Below are positions 1 through 6,517 of a stretch of 12,705 bases of DNA, one piece after another. A program made the position numbers and the translations under genes. Every line of letters starts with the position of its first letter. The first letter of the stretch is position 1. The DNA lies in assembly GCA_965120355.1 (NCBI GenBank), contig CBCPMX010000188.1:1-12705 (forward strand). The letters are read 5' to 3'. The notes beneath the pieces are model-generated. The model was not told where the DNA came from and did no database searches. It saw nothing but the letters and a program-made list of their open reading frames with translations. The DNA is from CBCPMX01 sp965120355. Its GTDB lineage: Bacteria; Bacillota; Clostridia; Oscillospirales; Oscillospiraceae.

Positions 1-30
1 AGAGCAGGGCCAGAGAACACGTTGGGAGCG

Positions 31-50
31 CTTTTGGCCGAAAGTTTTTC
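31..50 (+). terminator. Possible weak terminator of an upstream gene
   Basis: A compact inverted repeat (CTTTTGG/CCGAAAG, 31-44) is followed by TTTTTC. The stem is short and the loop must form inside the repeat, so this is a weak candidate. It would fit the end of a gene lying before the window. Confidence 0.22.
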
Positions 51-156
51 AAACGACCGATAAACTGTTTCAATCCGTGTTCCCCCCTTGTTTTTCATCT
101 ATTCTAAATATTTCTTCGGTATGATACAGCCATCAAACGAACAGGAGGAACGCGCA

Positions 157-279
157 ATGACGATCTTTATGGGAGTACTGGCTGTGATCACGATCGCGGC
201 CACTGGACAACTGCTCTACCGCGATATGATGATAGATAACCACAACCCAGAATATGCTGGAGAAGGAGGGAAACAATGA
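157..279 (+). CDS. Small single-pass membrane protein (40 aa), first of a pair
   Basis: I do not recognise a family. The start is ATG 157, because AGGAGGAA at 144-151 lies just upstream; the same frame is open back to 88 but without a comparable site. Residues 2-20 are hydrophobic and look like a membrane segment or uncleaved signal (TIFMGVLAVITIAATG). A short polar tail follows with LLYRDMM and then a Gly/Lys-rich end. Its stop overlaps the start of the next small gene (ATGA at 276-279), so the two are probably translationally coupled. Both lie directly before a radical SAM gene. The tail resembles that of the second small protein (LLYRDMM versus VLYIRDN), suggesting distant paralogy or a shared partner. 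Possible roles are a membrane-anchoring subunit or a substrate of the radical SAM enzyme; both are inference. Confidence 0.6.
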   Translation: MTIFMGVLAVITIAATGQLLYRDMMIDNHNPEYAGEGGKQ

Positions 280-383
280 GACATATTTTGGCTGCTGTGG
301 CGGCGATCTGCGCGGGGACGGCAGCGGTGGCCGCCGCGGCCGCAGCAGTGCTCTACATTCGAGACAACAGCTATTTTTACTAA
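276..383 (+). CDS. Alanine-rich small membrane protein (35 aa), second of a pair
   Basis: This 35-codon frame starts at ATG 276, overlapping the preceding stop by ATGA. A strong ribosome binding site (GGAGAAGGAGGG) sits about 5 bases upstream. The protein begins MRHILAAVAAICAG, continues through a run of Ala/Val that makes a plausible transmembrane helix (about residues 4-26), and ends in a short aromatic tail (LYIRDNSYFY). There is no cleavable signal or lipobox with a following domain, so it is likely an integral membrane peptide with a short tail. It lies 57 bases before the radical SAM gene and is probably cotranscribed with it. Family unknown. The strong ribosome binding site and coupling argue that it is real despite its length. 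Confidence 0.6.
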   Translation: MRHILAAVAAICAGTAAVAAAAAAVLYIRDNSYFY

Positions 384-440
384 AAACAGGCCGTCAGTGA
401 AGCGGCCCCGGAAAAACACAGAAAGAAAGGAATCAAGGAT

Positions 441-1817
441 ATGAGTCAACTAATCAACAAAGCCCAGTCCGCCATTTTGGACGCGGCTATGAACTATGTG
501 CTGAAAGATCCGGCCCACAATCTTTCCAGGCTTCTGGATCTGGTGGAGGTGCTGGATGTGACCGGTGAGCACACCAGCCAGCTCAAGGTCGTTCGCCCGA
601 TGGCTGCCGATCCGGACAACAATTGGAACCGGTTCGTGGTGAAGCTGTGCAGTGAGATTGATCACGAAGTGCTCAAGACCACGGTTCGCAATTTCTTCTT
701 CAACGCCAGCGTTCTGGGTATGCAGAAACAGGCCGCAAGCCGGGAGAAGTACGGCTGCAATGTCCCCTGGGCGATCTTAATGGACCCGACCAGCGCCTGC
801 AATCTTCACTGCACCGGCTGCTGGGCTGCCGAGTACGGCAACAAGCTGAATATGACTTATGAGGAATTGGACTCGATTATCAACCAGGCCAATGAACTGG
901 GCACCTACTTCTTCCTCTACTCCGGCGGGGAACCTCTGGCGCGCAAAAAGGACATTATCCGCCTGTGCGAGGCGCATCCCGGCTGCCAGTTCACCGCCTT
1001 TACCAACGGTACGCTGATTGATGAGCAGTTCGCCGACGATATGCTGCGGGTGAAAAACTTCATTCCCGCCATTAGTGTAGAGGGCTTTGAGGAGGATACC
1101 GATTTCCGCCGCGGCGAGGGCACCTTTGACAAGGTGGAGCAGGCAATGGCCATTTTAAAGAAAAAGAAACTGCCCTTTGGCATTTCCTGCTGCTACACCT
1201 CCAAAAATGTGGAGATGATCGGCAGCGAGGAATATTTCGACCAGATGATCGACTGGGGCGCCAGATTCTGCTGGTTCTTCACCTACATGCCCGTGGGCAA
1301 AGAGGCGGTTCCCGAGCTGATGGTGTCCGCCGAGCAGCGGGCCTTTATGTACCACCAGGTTCGGAAGTTCCGGGAGACCAAGCCGCTGTTTGCCCTGGAC
1401 TTCTGGAACGACGGGGAGTACTCAGGCGGCTGCCTGGCCGGCGGACGGCTGTATCTGCATATCAATGCCGGCGGAGACTATGAGCCCTGTGCGTTCATCC
1501 ACTATGCCGATACCAACGTTCGCACCCACACCCTGCTGGAGGCTCTGCAGGCGCCGCTGTTTACCGCTTATAAGGAAGGCCAGCCATGGAATGGGAACCA
1601 CCTGCGGCCCTGCCCGCTGCTGGACAATCCCCAGGCGCTGGTGGATGCTGTGGAGCGGTCCGGCGCACACTCCACGGATTTGCAGTCCCCGGAGAATGTT
1701 CGGGAGCTGGCGGCCAAATGCGAAAAGGCAGCGGAGAATTGGGCTCCGGTGGCCGACGAACTGTGGGCCTGTTCGCATGGCTGCGCCGCCTGCGGCATGA
1801 AAGAGACCACTGCGTAA
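441..1817 (+). CDS. Radical SAM protein with SPASM-like C-terminal cysteines
   Basis: A 458-residue enzyme of the radical SAM superfamily, which uses a [4Fe-4S] cluster and S-adenosylmethionine to start radical chemistry. The cluster motif CX3CX2C is at C120, C124 and C127, within a DPTSACNLHCTGCW context. It is followed by the SAM-contacting GGEPL motif and a TNGTLI strand typical of the fold. A helical N-terminal extension of about 105 residues precedes the barrel. The C-terminal part has a SPASM/twitch-like arrangement: GGDYEPC, then further Cys residues, ending in a second CX3CX2C at C444, C448 and C451, which probably holds auxiliary iron-sulfur clusters. Start ATG 441 has AAAGGA about 10 bases upstream. 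Neighbours are two tiny membrane proteins upstream and a DegV-family gene downstream. The substrate cannot be told from sequence: SPASM enzymes often modify peptides, but other roles are known. Confidence 0.88.
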   Translation: MSQLINKAQSAILDAAMNYVLKDPAHNLSRLLDLVEVLDVTGEHTSQLKVVRPMAADPDNNWNRFVVKLCSEIDHEVLKTTVRNFFFNASVLGMQKQAASREKYGCNVPWAILMDPTSACNLHCTGCWAAEYGNKLNMTYEELDSIINQANELGTYFFLYSGGEPLARKKDIIRLCEAHPGCQFTAFTNGTLIDEQFADDMLRVKNFIPAISVEGFEEDTDFRRGEGTFDKVEQAMAILKKKKLPFGISCCYTSKNVEMIGSEEYFDQMIDWGARFCWFFTYMPVGKEAVPELMVSAEQRAFMYHQVRKFRETKPLFALDFWNDGEYSGGCLAGGRLYLHINAGGDYEPCAFIHYADTNVRTHTLLEALQAPLFTAYKEGQPWNGNHLRPCPLLDNPQALVDAVERSGAHSTDLQSPENVRELAAKCEKAAENWAPVADELWACSHGCAACGMKETTA

Positions 1818-1837
1818 CCCAAGGTGCTGCACGGAAC

Positions 1838-1972
1838 ATGTCGAGGAATAGCGCGTTTGCCGAAGAAGGCCCGGCGCCGGCGGCGCCGGTTGATGCCGGA
1901 AGCATGGCAAGGCAAACGCCCGCAGGGATATCACAGGCTTGGAACACTATGAAATCAGGAGGCGCACTGTGA
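1838..1972 (+). CDS. Possible 44-aa peptide overlapping the degV start
   Basis: An ATG at 1838 opens a 44-codon frame whose TGA (1970-1972) overlaps the GTG start of the DegV-family gene, so it could couple the two. The product is hydrophilic and Ala/Pro/Gly-rich, with no recognised domain. Only a weak AAGGTG-like site lies upstream, and the frame runs through a GC-rich perfect hairpin, so it may be chance. It fills most of the 151-base gap between the radical SAM stop and degV. Confidence 0.2.
   Translation: MSRNSAFAEEGPAPAAPVDAGSMARQTPAGISQAWNTMKSGGAL
1871..1889 (+). repeat. Perfect GC-rich hairpin between the radical SAM gene and degV
   Basis: CCGGCGCC and GGCGCCGG form a perfect 8-bp stem around a GGC loop. 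It is followed by TTGATG, not a T-run, so it is not a standard terminator. It could stabilise the mRNA 3' end or slow polymerase between the two genes. Confidence 0.5.
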
Positions 1973-2832
1973 AGAAACGTGTAATTTTAGTGGCAGAGAC
2001 CGGCTCGGACATTCCACCGGCGCTGGCCGCAAACTATGAGATCTATCTGGTACCGATGCACGTCGCATTTGGAGACAAGGTTCTGGACGACGGGACCTTC
2101 CCCCCAGAGGACATCTGTGCCTACTATGAAAGGACCGGCCAACTGCCCAAAACCAGCGGCAGCACCCCAGAGGATTTCAAAAAAGTGTTTACAGAAATTC
2201 ATCAGAGATATCCCGATGCCCATATTCTTCACCTGGCTTATTCTGCGGTGACCACCGTGTCTTATCAGAGTGCTGTCATAGCCGCAGAGGGGCTGGATTA
2301 TGTGACCAGCCTCGACACCAAGCATGTTTCCGCCGGTCAGGCTGCTGTCGTACTGGAGACGGCGCGGCTTTTGGAGTGCGCGCCGATGATGGAACCAGCG
2401 CAGGCAATCGAGGCGGCAAGTGCGTTCAGCCGGCGGGCGAGAATGTGTTTCCTTCCAAGGGATCTGGCCTATCTGCGGGCCGGAGGCCGGGTCAGCAATG
2501 TGGTCTGCCTGGGCGGCAAGCTCCTGAACCTGCACCCTTGCATTGAGATTCTGGATGGCTATTTGTTGGCGAAAAAGAAGTACCGGGGGAACCTGCTTCG
2601 GGTAGTTCCGGAGCTGATTCGGGAATATACCCGGCGGGAGCAGCTGGAAAAGTCCCTGTTGTACCTTCTGGCATCTCCCGGCCTGCCGGAACCTGTGCAG
2701 CAGGCGGCGGAGCAGACGGCAAGCGCTTGCGGCTTCCAGGAGATCCAGTGGATGCGGACTGGCGGCGTGATTACGACGCACGGCGGCCCCGGTTGTTTTG
2801 GGCTGGCCGGCTTTTCGGAAATGACCGCCTGA
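1969..2832 (+). CDS. DegV family fatty-acid-binding protein
   Basis: A 287-residue cytoplasmic protein of the DegV family. Members bind a fatty acid in a buried cleft and can present it to the fatty acid kinase FakA, as FakB does. The start chosen is GTG 1969, with AGGAGG at 1957-1962 and a 6-base spacer; the frame also opens at TTG 1939 but without a ribosome binding site. The family pattern is clear: an N-terminal strand with TGSDIP, then VPMHVAFG, the TSGSTPEDF lipid-site loop, LDTKHVSAGQ, YLRAGGRVS, LLNLHPCIEI, YRGNLLR, and near the C-terminus THGGPGCFGL. Length is normal (about 280-290). Bacillota often carry several paralogs. Proximity to the radical SAM gene suggests one transcription unit, but a shared pathway is unproven. 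Confidence 0.9.
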   Translation: MKKRVILVAETGSDIPPALAANYEIYLVPMHVAFGDKVLDDGTFPPEDICAYYERTGQLPKTSGSTPEDFKKVFTEIHQRYPDAHILHLAYSAVTTVSYQSAVIAAEGLDYVTSLDTKHVSAGQAAVVLETARLLECAPMMEPAQAIEAASAFSRRARMCFLPRDLAYLRAGGRVSNVVCLGGKLLNLHPCIEILDGYLLAKKKYRGNLLRVVPELIREYTRREQLEKSLLYLLASPGLPEPVQQAAEQTASACGFQEIQWMRTGGVITTHGGPGCFGLAGFSEMTA

Positions 2833-2898
2833 GAAGCGCTGCGGCGGCTTTGCACCGGACAGGATGAAAAGCGGAAGGCGCGTTGCAAAATAGCACCA

Positions 2899-2955
2899 AC
2901 AAACAGAGGCGTCAGCATTCCCCCAAAAAGGGGAGTGGCTGGCGCCTCTGTTTGT
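2899..2955 (+). terminator. Long hairpin terminator after degV
   Basis: A 13-bp perfect outer stem (ACAAACAGAGGCG at 2899-2911 with CGCCTCTGTTTGT at 2943-2955) continues through a T-G pair and further matches to an inner CCCC/GGGG stem with an A-rich loop. The distal arm ends TTTGTGTT, so a U-rich tail is only partial. It probably ends the radical SAM-degV transcript. As a near-symmetrical structure it could also act on transcripts from the other strand. Confidence 0.7.
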
Positions 2956-3087
2956 GTTCAAATGAAGTTGTCAGCAAAATGCAGGGACAGTGTCGTGTAG
3001 GAACGAATGGATTCCACGCGCCTCCCTGCGCTCACGCGGTATCGACTGGCGGCTGATTGCACCGTGAAGTCTTTGGCGGCAGTATTC
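2956..3087. other. Non-coding spacer between terminator and sigma promoter
   Basis: No supported gene lies between the degV stop (2832) and the sigma-factor start (3198), a gap of 365 bases. It holds the terminator at 2899-2955 and the promoter at 3088-3116. In this part I see only short open frames on both strands without ribosome binding sites. Confidence 0.5.
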
Positions 3088-3116
3088 TTTACAAGACTGA
3101 ATTGTTTTGCTATAAT
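3088..3116 (+). promoter_or_regulatory. Near-consensus sigma-A promoter for the sigma-factor operon
   Basis: The -35 TTTACA (3088-3093) and -10 TATAAT (3111-3116) are separated by exactly 17 bases. TGC just before the -10 gives an extended -10 element. Transcription would begin near 3123, leaving a leader of about 75 bases before the sigma gene. This suggests basal expression by the vegetative sigma factor. Confidence 0.8.
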
Positions 3117-3197
3117 TAACAGAAAGCTGCAAGAACCGCTGCCCATACATAGTCGAAGAAACAGTTCCATACGCCGAAGAGAAACAGGGGTGCGAGG

Positions 3198-3677
3198 ATG
3201 GATCGGAAACGAAATGATCATATAGAACAGATGTATCTCCAATATCATGACAAGCTGGTGTGGGAAGCATACCGGTTGGTTGGCAGCGTTGGGCAGGCCG
3301 AAGTGCTCGTCCAGGAACTTTTTACACTGGCGATAAAACATTATGATGAATTATCAAAGCATCCCAATCCTGAAGGATGGCTCGTTCTGACGCTCCACAA
3401 TCAGGCGCTGAACTACCGGCGGTTGGTCGAACGTCATGGAGAAGTGCCGCTGGACGATGCACTGACTGCGGTGCTGCATGATGAGCCTGCAGTAAGCTTG
3501 GATGATGTGTTTCCATCGCAATTGTCAGAAGAAGATCGGAAAATCCTGACCCTGCGATATGCCGACAGGATGAGCCATGAAGAAATTGCAAACGTGCTGG
3601 GAATCTCAAATGCAGCCAGCAGAGTTCGGCTAAGTCGTGCGTTGGAGCGATGTAAAAAATATTTGAAAAAATTCTAA
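3198..3677 (+). CDS. ECF-type RNA polymerase sigma factor
   Basis: A 159-residue protein with the two-domain layout of ECF (sigma-70 family group 4) factors, which direct RNA polymerase to stress or cell-surface promoters. Residues about 8-75 match a divergent sigma-2 region (VQELFTLAIKHYDEL, then WLVLTLHNQALNYRR). Residues about 108-156 form sigma-4, with LSEEDRKILTLRY and a helix-turn-helix SHEEIANVLGIS followed by SRVRLSRALERCKKYL. Length is normal for the class. Start ATG 3198 has AGGGG at 3186-3190. The next gene is a single-pass DUF4367-like protein, the usual position of an anti-sigma partner. Codons 12-27 are almost identical in DNA to a remnant at 7301-7347. The sigma-2 region is somewhat unusual, so the exact ECF subgroup is uncertain. 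Confidence 0.88.
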   Translation: MDRKRNDHIEQMYLQYHDKLVWEAYRLVGSVGQAEVLVQELFTLAIKHYDELSKHPNPEGWLVLTLHNQALNYRRLVERHGEVPLDDALTAVLHDEPAVSLDDVFPSQLSEEDRKILTLRYADRMSHEEIANVLGISNAASRVRLSRALERCKKYLKKF

Positions 3678-3683
3678 ATTACC

Positions 3684-3712
3684 TGTAACGAAACAACACT
3701 TTCATGACCTAT
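3684..3712 (+). promoter_or_regulatory. Candidate ECF-type autoregulatory promoter
   Basis: TGTAACGAAAC (from 3684) resembles the -35 of many ECF promoters (TGTAAC or TGAAAC). About 15 bases on, TGACCTAT loosely resembles a CGWC/CGTCTA -10. It lies between the sigma gene and its membrane partner, where it could boost the downstream genes. The -10 match and spacing are imperfect. Confidence 0.3.
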
Positions 3713-3738
3713 GGTAGTAGGGAGAAAGGAGGACCGGT

Positions 3739-4632
3739 ATGAAATACAACGAACATGAAACCATGGAACCGTCAAAAATCCCCGCCGACCGAGCCATGTT
3801 ATTGGAAACAATGGATTCTATGTCTGCTTCGGAATTGGCCGAGGCGATGGAAAACGCCTTGGGCACCATGACCGTGGACACCTATGACGGCGAACTGATC
3901 GATGCATTTCTTGATGCCCTGAACCGCAAAGCACCCGTGCCGGAGATACCTAATGCGGCTGACTCTTACGCGCAATTTGAAGTCAGAGCGCAGGCAGCAC
4001 TCTCATCTATCCCATCAAATGAAAAGCCGGTTGTAAAACGCCGAAAGGGGTTTCGCACCGCACTGGTTGCCGCTGCGACCATTGTGTTTGTTTTTGCCAG
4101 CATGATTGTGGCGCAGGCCGCCGGTTTGGACGTGTTTGGCGCCATGGCGCGTTGGACGGGCGAGGTATTCAGCTTTGGGGATATTTCCGATGAAGGCGCG
4201 ACAGATTTGCCGGATGGTGAAGCGGTCTATTCCTCTTTGCAGGAGGCGTTGGATGCGTATGGCGTTACGGAAGTAGCCGCACCGATGTGGGTCCCTGACG
4301 AATACACGCTCTTGGATGTCAGCGTTGAATACGATGCTGAAGACGGGTGGAGTTGTTTTTTTGCGGATTATGTTGCCGGTGAAACACATTTGACAATTCA
4401 AATTCTCGGGTATTTCGATATGCCAAGTACGCAATACGAAAAAATAGAAACGCCAATCGAGCAATTCGAAATTAGTGGAACGCAATTTTACATATTTCAA
4501 AATACTGGAACCAATGTTGCGGCTTGGTTCACAGAACATTTTGAGTGCAGTATATCGGGCGTTATCGCAACTGAAGAATTAAAGCAGATGATTGAATCCA
4601 TGCCTATTCAAACAGAAGGAGCTGAACAGTGA
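3739..4632 (+). CDS. Single-pass membrane DUF4367-like protein, probable anti-sigma factor
   Basis: A 297-residue protein with a cytoplasmic N-terminus of about 100 residues, a basic stop (KRRKGFR), one transmembrane helix at about 105-127, and an extracellular domain of about 170 residues. The C-terminal half (about 176-290, from VPDEYTLLDV to the GTQFYIFQNTG strands and the final VIATEELKQMIESM) fits the DUF4367 pattern commonly encoded beside ECF sigma factors. The expected role is to hold the sigma factor at the membrane and release it on an extracellular signal; that follows from position and topology, not from a recognised sigma-binding motif. No zinc-binding HX3CX2C motif is present. 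Start ATG 3739 follows AGGAGG with good spacing. The stop overlaps the next gene by GTGA, implying translational coupling. Confidence 0.78.
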   Translation: MKYNEHETMEPSKIPADRAMLLETMDSMSASELAEAMENALGTMTVDTYDGELIDAFLDALNRKAPVPEIPNAADSYAQFEVRAQAALSSIPSNEKPVVKRRKGFRTALVAAATIVFVFASMIVAQAAGLDVFGAMARWTGEVFSFGDISDEGATDLPDGEAVYSSLQEALDAYGVTEVAAPMWVPDEYTLLDVSVEYDAEDGWSCFFADYVAGETHLTIQILGYFDMPSTQYEKIETPIEQFEISGTQFYIFQNTGTNVAAWFTEHFECSISGVIATEELKQMIESMPIQTEGAEQ

Positions 4633-5054
4633 AAAGATTCAGAAGATTAGTCTCGTTCTTGCTGATTTGCGTCATGCTTTTCAGTATGACTGCATTAGCG
4701 GCAGAGGCCAGGGCCAGCACGAGGATCACATCAACCACCGCTACGATCAGTGTCAAAAGCGATGGAGATTTGAAGATTCGCTATGTCATCGTTGCGACAG
4801 GGACGATGGATACCCTTGGGGCCAGCAGTATCAAAATTGAGCGGTACAATGGCTCCAAATGGGTCACGGAGTACACCTATACCGTCGCAAACACGTCCGA
4901 TCTTCAAACAAGCAATGCAATTCAATACAGCAATACCTTGACGCATACACCGGAATATACTGGTACGTCGTATCGTGCTGTTGTGAGCTTCATTGCTAAG
5001 GACAGTTCTGGAACGAGTACAAAAGAAAGTACAACCAGTTCTGTGGCTACTTGA
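4629..5054 (+). CDS. Small secreted beta-rich protein (DUF6147-like)
   Basis: A 141-residue exported protein. It starts at GTG 4629, overlapping the stop of the anti-sigma candidate (GTGA), with GAAGGAGC upstream. The signal peptide is clear: MKRFRR, a hydrophobic core to about residue 20, and a signal peptidase I site near ALA-AEA (22-26) or ARA-ST. The mature part of about 115 residues is rich in Ser, Thr and Val and reads as a beta-sandwich (STTATISVKSDGDLKIRY, TGTMDTLGASSIKIERY, TGTSYRAVVSFIAKDSSG). The pattern recalls small secreted proteins of gut Bacillota such as DUF6147, but I cannot confirm the family. There is no cell-wall sorting signal, so it is probably released or loosely surface-bound. 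Coupling to the anti-sigma gene suggests it acts on or reports to that sensor. Confidence 0.72.
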   Translation: MKRFRRLVSFLLICVMLFSMTALAAEARASTRITSTTATISVKSDGDLKIRYVIVATGTMDTLGASSIKIERYNGSKWVTEYTYTVANTSDLQTSNAIQYSNTLTHTPEYTGTSYRAVVSFIAKDSSGTSTKESTTSSVAT

Positions 5055-5403
5055 TTTTTAATCTGATAAACTTTACGAATAACAACAAATACGGTCGGAT
5101 TATTAAAAACTGCTAGACATTTAATAGATCTGATATTATTACCTCGGCAGCTTATATCTACACAAAGAAACGACAAAAGCGTTGATATGTTGATGCTTTC
5201 ACATATAATTTCTTGGTATTATTTGGCTGCTGAGTAATTAGCACCCTGATACCATTGGGGTCTTGAAAGGAAACTATGAATTTCAGTTCTATAGCACTTT
5301 AGTGCGCATATCTATGAAACCATTTTATTTAGAAAGGGCGGCCGTTTGTCACCATCTTACTTTTGCTTGGAGACACATTGAGACGGTCGATGTGGTGATT
5401 ATT
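5055..5403. other. AT-rich intergenic region with metalloprotease promoter and leader
   Basis: The 349-base gap between the small secreted protein and the metalloprotease is distinctly AT-rich. It contains the promoter at 5182-5209 and a leader of about 190 bases. A tiny frame (MNFSSIAL, ATG 5276) preceded by AAAGGA sits within the leader. A loose AT-rich inverted repeat near 5056-5120 might act as a weak terminator, but I do not call it. Confidence 0.5.
5182..5209 (+). promoter_or_regulatory. Strong sigma-A-type promoter upstream of the metalloprotease
   Basis: TTGATA (5182-5187) and TATAAT (5204-5209) are separated by 16 bases. The start of transcription would be near 5216, about 190 bases before the chosen metalloprotease start. 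The gene can therefore be expressed independently of the sigma operon. Confidence 0.7.
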
Positions 5404-6477
5404 ATGAGAAAAACAATAAGTCTTTTGGTTGTCGTTATGGTCCTTATGTCGTTAATTATTATTCCTGTATCGGCTACAAGTTCCTTTGAAGCACTGACTG
5501 GCAGTGCACTTTGGATTGAACAGTTTGACTCTTTCTCTGAGCTTAGCGAAGTTGCTGATGTAGTGTTTGAAGGAAGTGTCAAAGACCAATACACAGAGTT
5601 GCGTGATGACCTTGTTTTCACTAGAAGTAATATTGAAATTAATACTGTATACACTGGCGACATTCTTCCCGGAGAAAATATTGAAATTGTACAGACCGGT
5701 GGGGTATATGGAGAGTATTCAAATCCTGAGATTGAAGATGCGCCGATTGTTGAAAACGGGGAGAATTATATTTTCTTTTTGAGATATGTCAACGACAGTA
5801 CATATGGGGAATATTATCTGATTCTTGGTGGGGGGCAGGGCTTAGTAGATTCCTCTGACACAGAGATGGCTACAAATGCCACCACTTCTACCATACATGA
5901 TTTAACATCATATTTAGATTCAGAAAAATCATTGACTGCAGCTACAGATACAGTTCGATCTAGTGCTTCTGTAAACGCAACTACGCCATCTACTGGCGGG
6001 TATTTCTACACCAAGAGTCCAAAGATTTACTATAGATCTACAGTGACGAGTACATTAAAAACAAATGCAAGAAATGCAGTGACCAGTTGGAACGATGGTT
6101 ATTCAACGACTGGTGTGACCATTTCTACGACCACCAACGCAAGTTCTGCAGACATCACTGTTTCTGCCGGAAGCTATGGAGACACAGATTGGGTTGGCTA
6201 CACGTGGAGGTATAATTCCTCCGGGGATGCCGCTGATGAAGTCGATGTATATTATGAAGCATATATAGGCCTGAACACGGATCTAGTATCGTCGAGCAGC
6301 TCTAACTGGAAAATTGTAGTAGCACATGAAATCGGCCATGTCTTTGGATTAAAAGATGTTTCGACTTCGGTTAGCTATAAAACTATTATGCTGAAAGAGT
6401 ATGACAGTCTGATTAGTTCTGGTATTTCAGCACCGACTACTGCGGATTATAATGGCGTCAAAGCAACATTCTCGTAA
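5404..6477 (+). CDS. Secreted metzincin-type zinc metalloprotease
   Basis: Start ATG 5404 is chosen because it begins a clear signal peptide (MRKTISLLVVVMVLMS, cleavage near VSA-TS at 23-25). The open frame reaches back to TTG 5263 but adds residues that do not look like a natural N-terminus. The exported product of 357 residues has two parts. Residues about 45-148 form a beta-rich domain (ADVVFEGSV, INTVYTGDILPGENIEI, GENYIFFLRYV) resembling OB/NTR-like domains of secreted proteins. Residues about 195-357 form the catalytic domain, with HEIGHVFGLKDV at 308-319: H308 and H312 bind zinc, E309 is catalytic, and D318 takes the place of the usual third His, as in snapalysin. TIM at 327-329 is a plausible Met-turn. 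Pro-Cys switch not seen. Targets are unknown. The DNA is much more AT-rich than the flanking core genes, suggesting transfer. Confidence 0.8.
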   Translation: MRKTISLLVVVMVLMSLIIIPVSATSSFEALTGSALWIEQFDSFSELSEVADVVFEGSVKDQYTELRDDLVFTRSNIEINTVYTGDILPGENIEIVQTGGVYGEYSNPEIEDAPIVENGENYIFFLRYVNDSTYGEYYLILGGGQGLVDSSDTEMATNATTSTIHDLTSYLDSEKSLTAATDTVRSSASVNATTPSTGGYFYTKSPKIYYRSTVTSTLKTNARNAVTSWNDGYSTTGVTISTTTNASSADITVSAGSYGDTDWVGYTWRYNSSGDAADEVDVYYEAYIGLNTDLVSSSSSNWKIVVAHEIGHVFGLKDVSTSVSYKTIMLKEYDSLISSGISAPTTADYNGVKATFS

Positions 6478-6517
6478 AGTAATTGGGTAAATAAGATATT
6501 AGGAGATGCGTGATGCT

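Noticed and set aside
1987..2961. Long minus-strand open frame (324 codons) opposite degV
   Set aside because: It is antisense to a clear DegV-family gene, has low-complexity shadow composition and no ribosome binding site or recognisable domain.
4592..4840. Plus-strand frame of 82 codons overlapping the anti-sigma end and the secreted protein
   Set aside because: It is an out-of-phase shadow. The GTG 4629 frame has a clear signal peptide and better ribosome binding site.
5263..5403. N-terminal extension of the metalloprotease to TTG 5263 or ATG 5314
   Set aside because: The added residues precede an obvious signal peptide beginning at ATG 5404, so they are most likely leader RNA.
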